Assembly (NCBI GenBank): GCA_003214615.1 | Contig: QCLK01000001.1 | Span: 278,501 to 342,500, forward strand | Length of the DNA: 64,000 nucleotides | Direction of reading: 5' to 3' | DNA from: Pelagibacteraceae bacterium AG-414-E02 | Lineage (GTDB): Bacteria; Pseudomonadota; Alphaproteobacteria; Pelagibacterales; Pelagibacteraceae | Shown: in pieces, positions 27,670-37,305 of the stretch | Position numbering within the stretch: the first letter of the stretch is position 1 | How the letters are laid out: each line of letters begins with the position of its first letter | The notes under the pieces: model-generated | Told to the model about the DNA's origin: nothing | The model's database searches: none | What the model saw: the letters and a program-made list of their open reading frames with translations, nothing else | Position numbers and translations under genes: made by a program

Positions 27670-29262
27670 TTATCTCAGTGTTCCTTCTTGAGTAGCATAA
27701 TTTAAAGTTTCGATATTAGTTTTGTTTTTGTCAACTTTGTTAAATCTTTCTTTCGTATTTTGATGTTTGGAATGACTATCATAGCCACCAGTTTTTAGCA
27801 ATTTTTCTTTACTTAATGAGTTTCCAAAAGTTTTATTTAATCTCTCCAACCATTTGACCGTCTCGGTTTTGAGATCTTCTTCCTTCATCTTGGTTAGGTT
27901 TAGACTAAAGTCCTGTCTTTCTGTAATTTGAGTTAAATAATCATCTATATCTTTAATATACCCATTATCTATTGCGTATTTAAACATTCCAGTTTCTGGT
28001 AATGGTAATAGAAAACCTGTGCTTGGATAAACTTTTAGTTCTTCAAGTTGAGTCATCGTTTCTTTTATAGTTTCTGAAGTTTCCTGCGGATATCCCATTA
28101 CTAAACTAGTATTAGTTACTAACCCCGCTTCTCTGCAAATGTGAACTTGCTCCTTAAAATATTTTGATTTTACTTTTTTATTCATTGCTTTCAGTATTTC
28201 ATCACTTCCCGATTCTAAAGAATATCCAGCAGAAACACAGCCAGATTTAACAAATTTTCTTGCCAAGTTTAATCTTTCCTCTCTCGGTATTGGATTACCT
28301 TTATTGTCCTCATCTTTACCCATAAGGTCTGCTCTAATAGCACAAGTCCAGTGTATTTTTAGGTCTGCCTTAATCAACTCATCAACAAATTTTGCTGCAG
28401 GACCAACTTTATGAAATGTTAACTCATCCCAAAAATTAATAAAATTTGCATTATATTTTTTTTGGTTTTGCTTTATTTCAGCTATAACATTTTCTGCTGA
28501 TCTGTGGCGATATGGGTCATGCCAATAAACATAATGACAAAATGTACATTTAAACACACATCCTCTTGCGGTATTAACTGGCATTGGAATAGCCTCATTT
28601 GGCTTATAAAACCAAGAATGCGAAGCTCCAAACTTTTTTCCACTTTCAAGATAAGTTTCAATATCAAATAATTCCCAATCTGGAAAAGGGAAATCATCAA
28701 TGTTTTTCACAGCTTTTCTTTTTCCGTTATTTACGATTAAATTATTTTTTGCTCTATATATTATTCCTGGAATTCCAATACCTTTTATTGTAGCGGGATA
28801 ACCTTTGTTTGTGTGAGGAATTTCAATATGAGGCTCAACAATTTCACCAAAAGATTTATTAGATTTGATGGTATCAAATACCTCTTTTGTTGTAATTTCT
28901 CCTTCGCCATATATTACTATATCAACCTTAGTTGTTTGAAATAAAACCTCGGGTATACTTCCTCCCACAGAGTTTCCTACTATTACGGTTGTTTCAGGTT
29001 GATGTTTTTTTATAATATTAACACACCATTTAATCCATCTGTAGTGGGTTACAATACAACCCATACAAACCACATCATATTTATTTTTTATAAAATATTT
29101 TTCAACATAATCATCGTCATAACCTCCAGCATCAATATCCAGAAGATCAAAACTATAACCATGTTTTTTAACATAGGTCGTAACGTACCCTAAGCCAACC
29201 GGAAGAAACAAATGACCAGCCTTGCCGCCTCTCAAACTGCAATTAACAAAAAGTATTTTCAT
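27670..29262 (-). CDS. Cobalamin-binding-type radical SAM protein
   Basis: This 530-residue protein has a B12-binding-like domain at about 1-130: LFVNCSLRGG, VGLGYVTTYVKKHGY, VVCMGCIVTHYRW, VIVGNSVGG, VDIVIYGEGE. The radical SAM domain carries C235-x3-C239-x2-C242 (TARGCVFKCTFCHYVYWH) and GYSLESGSDEILKAMNKKV. The linker FPFPDWELFD is typical. It lies 6 bases downstream of another large radical SAM protein (29269-31302), so the two are probably co-produced. It lies upstream of pseB, which suggests but does not prove a link to the nonulosonate. Confidence 0.9.
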   Translation of the reverse strand: MKILFVNCSLRGGKAGHLFLPVGLGYVTTYVKKHGYSFDLLDIDAGGYDDDYVEKYFIKNKYDVVCMGCIVTHYRWIKWCVNIIKKHQPETTVIVGNSVGGSIPEVLFQTTKVDIVIYGEGEITTKEVFDTIKSNKSFGEIVEPHIEIPHTNKGYPATIKGIGIPGIIYRAKNNLIVNNGKRKAVKNIDDFPFPDWELFDIETYLESGKKFGASHSWFYKPNEAIPMPVNTARGCVFKCTFCHYVYWHDPYRHRSAENVIAEIKQNQKKYNANFINFWDELTFHKVGPAAKFVDELIKADLKIHWTCAIRADLMGKDEDNKGNPIPREERLNLARKFVKSGCVSAGYSLESGSDEILKAMNKKVKSKYFKEQVHICREAGLVTNTSLVMGYPQETSETIKETMTQLEELKVYPSTGFLLPLPETGMFKYAIDNGYIKDIDDYLTQITERQDFSLNLTKMKEEDLKTETVKWLERLNKTFGNSLSKEKLLKTGGYDSHSKHQNTKERFNKVDKNKTNIETLNYATQEGTLR

Positions 29263-29268
29263 TTATTT

Positions 29269-31302
29269 CTAGTAGTTTATGGAACCTAACTTTGTATCAA
29301 TATATCTTCTCATCAAACTAGAATTCATATATCTAAAAAAATGAAAGCAATCTGTTCTTTTTTGTTGTTTGTCTTTTTTAATTATTTCTTTAACAGTATA
29401 TGAATTTCTACACTTGAGCATTATTTTTTGTGGTTTTTTAAATTTATAAAAACTTAATTCTTTCGAATATCCTTGATGCATCCAGCTATGTAAATCATAT
29501 TTTGTTTCAAACTCAATATCTGGAACAAAAACTTTTTCAAAAGGATCTATTATCAATTTAATTGCTAAATCAAGTATAACTTTTGTATCTTCTTTTACTT
29601 TTTCGCTAGAATTAATCTCACATATAGCGTCTCTAATTTCTCTCAAATATTTTTTTTCTGGATCTTTTAACATGTATTTTACTATATATACTAGAAGTCC
29701 TCTCTTGCTTGCTAAGCGAATTAAATATTCTTTATCTTTTTTAAATTTTTCAAGATTATCATTTATAAAACTATATAACTCCTCTTCAGTATCAAACATA
29801 TTTTCGGTATACGATTTTACATAACTTTCAACTAACTCATTAATTGTTGGATATTTTTTGGGGTCACTTAGTACATGATCAAAGAGTGTTATAGGTTTAA
29901 TATTAATATTGTTTGCATAATACATAAGATCCTTGCCGTATCCGTAAAAATTAGTCATTAAAAGATTAATTTGATATTTTAAAAAAATTTTCCATTCTTC
30001 ATAAGTAAAGTATTTTGATTGCACAGTTATTTCATCCCTTTCGACCGATATAAAATCGTCATGTTGAGTTATCGCATTTTCTGCCACCATAAATTTACTA
30101 ACATATTGATTTGTTTCTCTAGCAGACGCTCGGTTTAGATCGGATCCCTTAAGTAACCACAGAGGGTTCATTATAACTGAGTCAAAACCATAGCTCAAAG
30201 TCCTATTTATTACTTCTTTCCACGACTCTAAAGTTTCACCAGGTAAACCAAATATTAATTCAGTAGCAGTGGGCATTCCATTTTTTCTTGCAAAGTTAAT
30301 AGAATCCACTGCCTCCTTGTGTGTTGCGGATATTCTTGTTGTTTCTTTTAAAACTTTTGGAGTGATTGTTTGAAATGATACTGTATATGTCATCAGCGGT
30401 TTTAAAATTAAACCCACTTCTCTTGTTCTATCATTTTGTTTTTTGGCTGAATAAACTTTTAATGCAGCTGGATATTTATACGTGTCAAAACATTTTCTAA
30501 TATACTTAGCAACTTCTAGATCATGCTTGATAATGCCAAAATTATCATCAGAAAATCTTATAATTCTATTTTTTGCATTATTACGTAAATAAGTTATTTC
30601 TTCTTTTATTCTTTCTAAACTAAAATTTCTAATTTTTCCTAACTGAGTTCCAGAAACACAAAATCTACATAGGTAAGGACAGCCTCTTATGTTTTGAAGA
30701 ATTGGCGTGAGTACAGGATTTTGAAGCAATTCATCAAAAACGCCGGTAAGATAGGGTGAGGGAATTTCCATTAGATCCATCACGGCATCATATGGTTCTC
30801 CATGTATAAGTTTACCATCATGTAACGTTCTGCAACCATCAATTGGAATAGATTTCAACTTTGCTCTCCATTCTTTGCACTTACCTAATTTTTTATAATT
30901 TTCGATTATATTACTGAATGGTTTTTCACCATCACCGTAAACTATGTAATCAATATTTGGATGTTTCGCTAAAAAAACTTTATTATCTTCCATGTTTATT
31001 TCTGCGTTTGCGCCACCGAAAACTACTAGACAATCTTTATTTAGATCTTTTAATTTCTTTATAGTGGTCAAGGTTAAATTATAGTTCCAATCATAACTTC
31101 CAAAACCAACAATATCAGGCGGTTGTTTATGCGCATCCTCCCAGAATTGCTTGAAAGTTCGAAAAACTTTTATCTCAATGGAATCGCCATGTATTTTTTT
31201 GCAGTAAGCACATATGAAACCAACACCTATTGGTATTGATTTATTATCAATACCATTCATATCATTCGCAAGATCACATAGTGCTACTTTAATTTTTCTC
31301 AT
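29269..31302 (-). CDS. Large cobalamin-binding-type radical SAM protein
   Basis: This is a 677-residue protein. The B12-like domain (about 1-135) contains IGVGFICAYCKK, DIVGFGSYDWNYNLT, VVFGGANAEIN and YIVYGDGEKP. The radical SAM cysteines are C208-x3-C212-x2-C215 (IRGCPYLCRFC). A long C-terminal region (about 480-677) is not a domain I recognise. The protein is a clear paralogue of 59897-61936: both share EIPSPY just before the cysteine motif, a GLPGETLESW or PLPEETLETH equivalent, and a similar tail. It lies 7 bases before the partner radical SAM gene. Confidence 0.9.
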   Translation of the reverse strand: MRKIKVALCDLANDMNGIDNKSIPIGVGFICAYCKKIHGDSIEIKVFRTFKQFWEDAHKQPPDIVGFGSYDWNYNLTLTTIKKLKDLNKDCLVVFGGANAEINMEDNKVFLAKHPNIDYIVYGDGEKPFSNIIENYKKLGKCKEWRAKLKSIPIDGCRTLHDGKLIHGEPYDAVMDLMEIPSPYLTGVFDELLQNPVLTPILQNIRGCPYLCRFCVSGTQLGKIRNFSLERIKEEITYLRNNAKNRIIRFSDDNFGIIKHDLEVAKYIRKCFDTYKYPAALKVYSAKKQNDRTREVGLILKPLMTYTVSFQTITPKVLKETTRISATHKEAVDSINFARKNGMPTATELIFGLPGETLESWKEVINRTLSYGFDSVIMNPLWLLKGSDLNRASARETNQYVSKFMVAENAITQHDDFISVERDEITVQSKYFTYEEWKIFLKYQINLLMTNFYGYGKDLMYYANNINIKPITLFDHVLSDPKKYPTINELVESYVKSYTENMFDTEEELYSFINDNLEKFKKDKEYLIRLASKRGLLVYIVKYMLKDPEKKYLREIRDAICEINSSEKVKEDTKVILDLAIKLIIDPFEKVFVPDIEFETKYDLHSWMHQGYSKELSFYKFKKPQKIMLKCRNSYTVKEIIKKDKQQKRTDCFHFFRYMNSSLMRRYIDTKLGSINY

Positions 31303-31329
31303 GTTCTTCTTTTTTTAAATTTCATATAA

Positions 31330-31349
31330 CTATACAGGAATATATACAA
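31330..31349. repeat. Pair of ATATACAA-like repeats upstream of a radical SAM gene
   Basis: CTATACAG (31330-31337) and ATATACAA (31342-31349) lie 12 bases apart, ahead of the minus-strand start at 31302, resembling the triple repeat at 4277-4307. The whole gap 31303-31431 is 129 bases, the longest within the 58-gene run. This could be an internal promoter region; no clear terminator is visible. Confidence 0.25.
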
Positions 31350-31431
31350 AAGTAACTAATTCTTTTCTTGGTAATGAGCGGTTCTTTTGGGGAGACTTGT
31401 TTACTAATCTTTTCATTCTCAATTTTGAATT

Positions 31432-32778
31432 CTAAAAATCATTTTTCGAAATTATTGAAAAAGTGTTAGCTCTTGAATTTCTTCTAGGATATGCAACATA
31501 AATTAAAACTGCTTTGTCTTTTTTTGAGAAAATAATTTTTTTATATTTCTTAATACTGTTATAAATAAATTTACTATTTTTGCTTTTTGTGAATTTTTTT
31601 ATTAAAATGCAAACAGTATTTGATTTAAAACCGCAAAATGATTTAACTTTTTTACTATCTGTAAATACGGTTAAATCAGTCTTATCATTAGTTTCGCTAA
31701 TTTTTTCAAGTGCGTAACCTTTTTTTGTAAATATAACTATTGGTATACTTCTAATTTCTCGAACAGCTTTCCAAAAAATATCGTTTTCACTTTTTCTTTC
31801 TATATAACCTTTATTAATTTTTTTTAGAAAGCCATCCAACCATTTGATTATATTTATCCAATTCTTTGATATAGCAGTTTCGGCACTTAACATTATTCGA
31901 TCCGCTAACAAATTATTTGAATATGCAAGAGAAATAATTTCACTTTTAGTAGGATTAGTTAATCCTTTTCTAAAAATCATAGATTCTAGATTTTCTGTAG
32001 CTATTATCAGTGGCTTTCCATTTTTTTTCACAGTTTTTGAAATTTTCTGCACAGCAGGAAAAAGTTTATGTTCACCTATTTCCGCACTCAAATCTCCTCT
32101 GTCTACCATGATCACGTCGGATTTTTTAGAAATTTGATCTATATTTTTTAACCCCTTAATATTTTCAATTTTGGATACTATAATAAGTTCTTTATTGAAT
32201 TTTCTTATATGGTTAACTAAATCATCACTTTGCACATAACTTAAACCAATAGCATCAAATTTAATCCCTTTAGCTTTTTTTAAAAAGGAAAGATACATTT
32301 TTTTTTGTACTTGATCATCGTAAACTGAATTAGAAAAATTAATTCCTTTTTTCTTTTCAAGTTCAAAATTTTCCATAGACTTACCAAGAACAAAATTCTT
32401 AGTAATTTTTTTTACTCTAAAAAAATATTTTCCATCATTAACGCTAAAATTTTTAATTCTTTTTGAAGTTTTTGGTAGTGGAGCTGTGATTTTTATTTTT
32501 AAAATTTTTTTAATTTTGCATTTTTTATAGAAAAAGACGACTTTTTGATTTTTTTTAATTAAATAATTTTTATCATTATTAGTTCTTGGTTTGATTCCTG
32601 GTAAATCTAACAAAATTTCTGAATCTTTATTTTTTTTTATGCGCTTAGATATTTTTTTGTGCCATGATAAAGTATTGTGAGCACCATTAATACGAACTAA
32701 ATTTGAAAATTTTAAAATTTTATTAATACTTTTATGGGATTCAGTTATAGGTCCAATTGTAGGTAAAATCTTGCTCAT
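31432..32778 (-). CDS. Pyruvate-kinase-like protein
   Basis: This 448-residue protein is a divergent pyruvate kinase homologue. The opening SKILPTIGPITES and RINGAH replace the canonical TKIVxTIGP and RxNFSHG (serine lost), and LLDLPGIKPRT replaces DxKGPEIRT. Catalytic elements remain: VSKIENIKGLKNID (lysine and glutamate), MVDRGDLSAEIG (metal aspartate), IATENLESM and IMLSAETAISKN. A B domain is present (VNDGKYFFRV to KKGINFSN). It lies 5 bases after the Sat-like gene. A housekeeping role is unlikely in this setting. A phosphotransfer step between PEP/pyruvate or ATP and an unusual substrate is plausible. Confidence 0.82.
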   Translation of the reverse strand: MSKILPTIGPITESHKSINKILKFSNLVRINGAHNTLSWHKKISKRIKKNKDSEILLDLPGIKPRTNNDKNYLIKKNQKVVFFYKKCKIKKILKIKITAPLPKTSKRIKNFSVNDGKYFFRVKKITKNFVLGKSMENFELEKKKGINFSNSVYDDQVQKKMYLSFLKKAKGIKFDAIGLSYVQSDDLVNHIRKFNKELIIVSKIENIKGLKNIDQISKKSDVIMVDRGDLSAEIGEHKLFPAVQKISKTVKKNGKPLIIATENLESMIFRKGLTNPTKSEIISLAYSNNLLADRIMLSAETAISKNWINIIKWLDGFLKKINKGYIERKSENDIFWKAVREIRSIPIVIFTKKGYALEKISETNDKTDLTVFTDSKKVKSFCGFKSNTVCILIKKFTKSKNSKFIYNSIKKYKKIIFSKKDKAVLIYVAYPRRNSRANTFSIISKNDF

Positions 32779-32783
32779 ACTAA

Positions 32784-33788
32784 TTAATAGAATAAATTTC
32801 TTTCAAATTTTCTTAAAAAATTTTGTAAATTCTTTCTTGCATGCTCAAAATACACTTTATTTAAAATAGATTTTCGAAATCTAGAGCCCGATATATTTTC
32901 CAATTTACAATTAAATTTATTACATTCATTTTTAATTACAATTTTATTACAGGTTTTGCAAAAAAAGCTCCCACCATGAGTAATAATATTTATTGAAAAA
33001 TTTTTTTTAAATTTATTAACCATTTTGGTTGCAGCATTAAATTCATAAACATCCTCACTACCAGCATGATCTCTTCCTACTACAAAATAATCAAATCCTA
33101 AACTTTCTCTTATTAACGCATGATGTATTGCTTCACGTGGTCCAGCATAATGCATATTAGCATAAACAGGTCTATAAATGACATTTTTGCCATAATATTT
33201 TCTTATTAAAAAATTGTAAATTTTTTTCAAGATCTCTGGTTTTACATCACCACGTTTTTTAGGTCCAATAACTGGATTTACTATTACAATATCGCAATAT
33301 TTCAACAATAATTGTATGATCTTTTCATGGCCTTTATGAGGTATATTTCTGGTTTGAAAAGCTCCTATTATTTTATTCTTCTTTTTAAGTTTTAAAATTA
33401 AATTTTTAAGTTTTATGTTTTCTTCATTTATTTTTTTAATTAATTTATTAAATTTTTTTTTAGGTACAGGACCAGTACAAAAATTATTTCCATAATTAAA
33501 AAAATTTAGCAGGGGTTTATATTTTTTTTTTCTGATAAAAAATATTTTTTCTCGAAATCGATTCTTATTTACACTGAATTTATTTTTATTCTTTTTGTAA
33601 TCAAAACAGGCTATTCCTTCAGGTAAAATTAGAGGAAAGCCAAATTCAGGCCTTTTATAGAAAGCCTCCAAATTTTTTTCATCCAGAAAATCACTTTGAT
33701 ATTTTATTAATCCACACTTCATATTTGCATAGTCAATTAAATATCTTTTTGTGTTATCTATTTGATTAATTTCATTATATTTTTGCAA
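32784..33788 (-). CDS. ATP-sulfurylase-like (Sat-type) nucleotidyltransferase
   Basis: This 334-residue protein resembles the N-terminal PUA-like and catalytic domains of ATP sulfurylase. The HxxH signature is in FQTRNIPHKGHEKII (canonical QTRNPxHxxHE, here with one proline shifted). MHYAGPREAIHHALIRESLG, VGRDHAGSED and ISGSRFRKSI match conserved Sat motifs. A four-cysteine cluster (CKTCNKIV and ECNKFNC) matches the zinc site of some bacterial Sat proteins. It starts 31 bases inside the CysC-like gene. Known SAR11 lack a full assimilatory sulfate reduction pathway, so this enzyme is more likely for sulfation or for another nucleotidylyl transfer. Confidence 0.85.
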   Translation of the reverse strand: MQKYNEINQIDNTKRYLIDYANMKCGLIKYQSDFLDEKNLEAFYKRPEFGFPLILPEGIACFDYKKNKNKFSVNKNRFREKIFFIRKKKYKPLLNFFNYGNNFCTGPVPKKKFNKLIKKINEENIKLKNLILKLKKKNKIIGAFQTRNIPHKGHEKIIQLLLKYCDIVIVNPVIGPKKRGDVKPEILKKIYNFLIRKYYGKNVIYRPVYANMHYAGPREAIHHALIRESLGFDYFVVGRDHAGSEDVYEFNAATKMVNKFKKNFSINIITHGGSFFCKTCNKIVIKNECNKFNCKLENISGSRFRKSILNKVYFEHARKNLQNFLRKFERNLFY

Positions 33789-34222
33789 AAGCTTTTCTCT
33801 CCTGAATTAAAAATTTGCGTTGATTTAATTGGCTGTAATTTAATATCTTTCCCCACAACATTTTTTTTATTTTTATACGTTTTATGTTTTTTCATTATTT
33901 TTTTTAAATCTCTATTAATTTTTACCAAATGGACTTTGTTTTTTTTTAGATTTTTTGAGATATATTTATTCATATAAACCGTTGAAATAATAGGAAACAA
34001 ATTAGATTTTAGTACTATTTTTGTTATACCAAAAATTCTTTTTATTTGTATTTTTCTATCATGAGAACTATATCCAAGATCCTGACTTAATAATTTTCTA
34101 ACATCGTCCCCATCAATTAAGATGGAATTCTTCATCTTTTTTGCAAGTATTTTGGATGCGTATGTTTTCCCTGATCCTGACAGACCATAAAACCATATAC
34201 CCTTTTTTTCGCTTTTTTTCAT
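33758..34222 (-). CDS. CysC-like (APS-kinase-type) P-loop kinase
   Basis: This 154-residue protein has the P-loop GLSGSGKT (14-21), IDGDDVRKLLSQDLGYSSHDRK as in CysC (only the first part is quoted in family descriptions), and a shortened C-terminal lid region (KTYKNKKNVVGKDIKLQP). It is shorter than the usual APS kinase (about 200 residues) and resembles CysC-like kinases such as Campylobacter Cj1415, which phosphorylates a CDP-phosphoramidate. It overlaps the Sat-like gene by 31 bases. Adenylylsulfate phosphorylation and a nucleotide-linked alternative are both possible. Confidence 0.83.
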   Translation of the reverse strand: MKKSEKKGIWFYGLSGSGKTYASKILAKKMKNSILIDGDDVRKLLSQDLGYSSHDRKIQIKRIFGITKIVLKSNLFPIISTVYMNKYISKNLKKNKVHLVKINRDLKKIMKKHKTYKNKKNVVGKDIKLQPIKSTQIFNSGEKSFCKNIMKLIK

Positions 34223-34229
34223 TTAAAGA

Positions 34230-35987
34230 TTATTCAATTTTATTAAGTATTTCCTTTGGGTGTCCGTGTTTTGTAATTTGGCCTTTATCAATAAAAAATA
34301 TCTTATCGCAGCTTTCGACGGTGTATAAACGATGCGTAATCACTATTAGAGTTTTTTTTCCTTTTAATAATTCAATAGATTCTATTATTTTTTTTTCTGT
34401 TAATTGATCTAATGAACTTGTTGCTTCATCTAATATCAAAATCTCAGGATCACGATAAAGAGCCCTAGCAATTCCTATTCGTTGTTGTTGCCCGCCAGAA
34501 ATATTAATTCCTTTTTCCCCAACTACTGTTTCTAATCCATTAGGAAGACTGTTTAGAAATTCATTTAAATTTGCTTTTATCGCTGCTTTCTTAACCAAAT
34601 CATTATCAATATTTTCTTCTAACAAACCAAAGGCAATATTTTTTCTAATAGTATCATCCGTTAAATACACAGATTGGGGAACATATCCAATTTTTTTATA
34701 CCACTCTGTTAAACTTTCATTAATGTTAAATTCATCAACTTCTACTTTTCCTCCTGTAGGTTTTAAAAGTCCGATCAATAAATTTATTAAAGTACTCTTA
34801 CCACTACCAGTTTTTCCTATAACTCCTACAAATTCCCCTTTTTTAATATTCATTGATATTTTTGATAAAGAAAACTCTTTTCTTATCGGATATGAAAAAG
34901 ATACATTTTTTAAATTAATTTCTTTTTTAAATTTTAAGGGTTTGATGTTTTCTTTTAACAAATTATCTTTTTTTACATAAGAATTATTTTTTGAATCAAA
35001 TTCTCGTAACAAAAGCTTAATTGATGGTTCTATATATTTTAAATTTTGATAAGAACTTAATATTCTTGACGCACCGGGCACAATTCTAAAAGCAGCAACG
35101 GCAAATAGACCTAGATATTGGATTATGTCTACCATTTCTCTTTTAGAATCAAGCATTATAAATACAAGAGCCGAAAATATACAAACTATAAGTATTTCAA
35201 ATGAAAATCTTGGAAGTCCAGTAACAAATTGAATTATCTGGTTAAATCTACTCTGCATAAACGCATTCTTATCAACTTGGTAAATAAGATCTTCTTCTCT
35301 GTCCAAAATTTTAACATCTTTTGCGGAAGCCATTCCTTGAAGCAAATGTTTATTTAACTCGCCACTCACTATATTTCTCTGTTCTCCAAGTAAAGATATT
35401 TTCCCTATTGTTGAAACGTAAATTACAAGAGAAACAGCGCCTACTGAAAATACAATGATTGCTGTCCCTAAAAAATCCACATAAAATAATAAAAAAACAA
35501 TACCAATAAAAACTATAATTTCACCTAAAAGAGTCATAGACTGCTTTACGAAGCCTATATATGAACCGATTACTTCCGTAAGATTTCTATAAAGAAGAGC
35601 AGAGTTATTTTGAAGAAAAAAAATATAATCACTTCTTAAATAGTATTTAAAAAGCCTGTTGGTAAATTCAAATTGAAGGTCCCTTAAAAATTTTGTTTGT
35701 TGCCAAAGATTAAACACTAAACAAATATTTTTAATCAGAAAAATTATTAAAATTACTAATAGTCCAATATAAACTAAATTTTTTCCTGTTAATGTTCCAA
35801 AGGCAAAAAAGTTAGAAAAAAAGCTTGTTCCGATTTCACCTTTTAATAAAATGGAAATTAATGGAAGTACAGCTCCTATACTCAAACTTTCCAAAATCAT
35901 TGCAATAAACATCAAAATAAATAAGAAAATTGCGTATTTTTTTTGTTTAAGATTTAAAAGCAACCACGCTTTTTTATACAGATACAT
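34230..35987 (-). CDS. ABC exporter, fused permease and ATPase (flippase type)
   Basis: This 585-residue half-transporter has about six transmembrane segments in the first 300 residues. The nucleotide-binding domain follows: Walker A GVIGKTGSGKSTLI (about 388-401), signature NISGGQQQRIGIARA and Walker B PEILILDEATSSLD, then the switch-histidine strand IVITHRL. The architecture is that of MsbA/PglK lipid-linked-oligosaccharide flippases. It lies 7 bases before the CysC-like gene. Flipping or exporting a lipid-linked glycan across the inner membrane is the natural inference. No Wzx is visible in the window. Confidence 0.9.
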   Translation of the reverse strand: MYLYKKAWLLLNLKQKKYAIFLFILMFIAMILESLSIGAVLPLISILLKGEIGTSFFSNFFAFGTLTGKNLVYIGLLVILIIFLIKNICLVFNLWQQTKFLRDLQFEFTNRLFKYYLRSDYIFFLQNNSALLYRNLTEVIGSYIGFVKQSMTLLGEIIVFIGIVFLLFYVDFLGTAIIVFSVGAVSLVIYVSTIGKISLLGEQRNIVSGELNKHLLQGMASAKDVKILDREEDLIYQVDKNAFMQSRFNQIIQFVTGLPRFSFEILIVCIFSALVFIMLDSKREMVDIIQYLGLFAVAAFRIVPGASRILSSYQNLKYIEPSIKLLLREFDSKNNSYVKKDNLLKENIKPLKFKKEINLKNVSFSYPIRKEFSLSKISMNIKKGEFVGVIGKTGSGKSTLINLLIGLLKPTGGKVEVDEFNINESLTEWYKKIGYVPQSVYLTDDTIRKNIAFGLLEENIDNDLVKKAAIKANLNEFLNSLPNGLETVVGEKGINISGGQQQRIGIARALYRDPEILILDEATSSLDQLTEKKIIESIELLKGKKTLIVITHRLYTVESCDKIFFIDKGQITKHGHPKEILNKIE

Positions 35988-36066
35988 ATTTTAAAATTTT
36001 AAAGTTAAAAGAAGCTTTGTTAGTAGAAATTATTGACTGATAATTTTTTTATTAATTTAATTTAAT

Positions 36067-36594
36067 TTACTTAATCCATTTTATGCTGCAACCCATACTA
36101 GGAATTTGTTTTTTTGGACCTTTTCCTGTTGTTGCTATTAGTTTCATAGCAGCACCAAGTTCTGTAGGTCGCGCAGCATATATTCTTCCTCGATATTGCA
36201 GTTCAAGATTTTTATTATAACCAAAAAAATCGGGGGTACACACGGCACCGTAATCTTTTGCAACCTTTTGGGTTTTGTCAAAAAGATATGGAAATGGAAA
36301 ATTATGTTGTTTTGCAAAAGATATCATATTTTCGAAAGAGTCTTCAGGGTATTCGTTAACGTCATTAGACATTATTGCAGCTGATTTAATCCCCTCATTT
36401 TCTAAAAAATTTGCATCTTGAACAATAGAACTAATCACTGCCTTTACATATGGGCAGTGGTTGCAAATGAACATAATTAGTGTTCCATTTTTCCCTTTAA
36501 TATCGTTTAAGGATACTTTTTTATTTTCAGTAGACAACAAAGTAAAATCTTTTGCTTTTTCCCCAAAATTACAAATGGGTGTTTCTATAGCCAT
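36067..36594 (-). CDS. Thioredoxin-fold (AhpC/TSA-like) protein
   Basis: This 175-residue protein has a redox-type CNHC in MFICNHCPYVKAVI (about 42-55), AAIMSNDVNEYPEDSFENM and YGAVCTPDFFGYNKN, with a cis-proline-like TPDFF. It belongs to the family often annotated as a thioredoxin-family or redoxin-domain protein of cytoplasmic type. There is no signal peptide. Such genes are usually housekeeping, so its place in the island is odd. It lies 72 bases upstream (in transcript order) of the ABC exporter and ends the sporadic-carbohydrate block. A redox role with the radical SAM or oxygenase enzymes is conceivable. Confidence 0.85.
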   Translation of the reverse strand: MAIETPICNFGEKAKDFTLLSTENKKVSLNDIKGKNGTLIMFICNHCPYVKAVISSIVQDANFLENEGIKSAAIMSNDVNEYPEDSFENMISFAKQHNFPFPYLFDKTQKVAKDYGAVCTPDFFGYNKNLELQYRGRIYAARPTELGAAMKLIATTGKGPKKQIPSMGCSIKWIK

Positions 36595-36639
36595 ATTTTA
36601 TATTATATCAGTAAAAATTTATCCGCAAACTTAAAAAAT

Positions 36640-37305
36640 TTATTCGAAATAAATGAATTCATAATCACCTGTGTAACCAAAATGATCATAAATCCAAACC
36701 CATTCTTTTTCATCAAAAAAAGATTCACAAGTTAAAGCCCAACATTGAAGATTAAATAGTTCTTTTTCGTTTCTAAAGCTTTCTAGCATTATATAGCCTT
36801 TTTTTCCAACACGCTCTATTTCCTTTAATGCCTTCTCAAGCTCAAATACTTTTAAATTATGTAAACATCCTAATGAAATAACCAAATCAAACTGCTTATT
36901 TTTAAATGGATAAACTTCTTGCGCCCGATGAACAAATAAATTTTTTTTTATTTCTTCTTTTGCTTGATTCAAACCATATTTAGAAATATCAAAACCTGCT
37001 ATATTTAGTCCAGGTAACAATAATTTCATCTCGTAAAGCAAAAAAGCTTTTCCACAACCAACATCTAGTACGCTCGAATTATTACTTAAATTGTAATTTT
37101 TTATTAGCGTTTCTGCTACAGACTTCCATCTTCCAGGAATATATTTATAGCCACCATATCCATAACGTCTGTCGCCATCCCAATATTCTTTTTCATATTT
37201 TTTAGCAATTTTCATACATTCAACTTTTTCGTCGATCATTCTTTTTAAATAATCTCGATTTGTAGATTGATGTAATTTAGAAACAATATTTATTAATTTT
37301 CCCAT
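36640..37305 (-). CDS. Class I SAM-dependent methyltransferase
   Basis: This 221-residue protein has motif I SSVLDVGCGKAFLLYEM (about 77-93), acidic motif II LNIAGFDISKYG, motif IV FDLVISLGCLHNL and a following GKKGYIMLESFRNEKE. The tryptophan-rich segment PGRWKSVAETLI lies just before motif I. It overlaps the LIC12192-like gene by 29 bases (37277-37305). Within this 'sporadic carbohydrate cluster' block the substrate is probably a sugar or sugar-linked intermediate. Confidence 0.86.
   Translation of the reverse strand: MGKLINIVSKLHQSTNRDYLKRMIDEKVECMKIAKKYEKEYWDGDRRYGYGGYKYIPGRWKSVAETLIKNYNLSNNSSVLDVGCGKAFLLYEMKLLLPGLNIAGFDISKYGLNQAKEEIKKNLFVHRAQEVYPFKNKQFDLVISLGCLHNLKVFELEKALKEIERVGKKGYIMLESFRNEKELFNLQCWALTCESFFDEKEWVWIYDHFGYTGDYEFIYFE

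Noticed and set aside
31432..32778. Housekeeping pyruvate kinase
   Set aside because: Several canonical motifs are altered (RINGAH, DLPGIK) and the gene sits in a translationally linked trio with Sat-like and CysC-like proteins, so a glycolytic role is unlikely.
31432..34222. Assimilatory sulfate reduction operon
   Set aside because: Sat-like and CysC-like proteins are present but no PAPS reductase, sulfite reductase or sulfate transporter is seen, and the context is glycan synthesis, so a reductive role is not supported.
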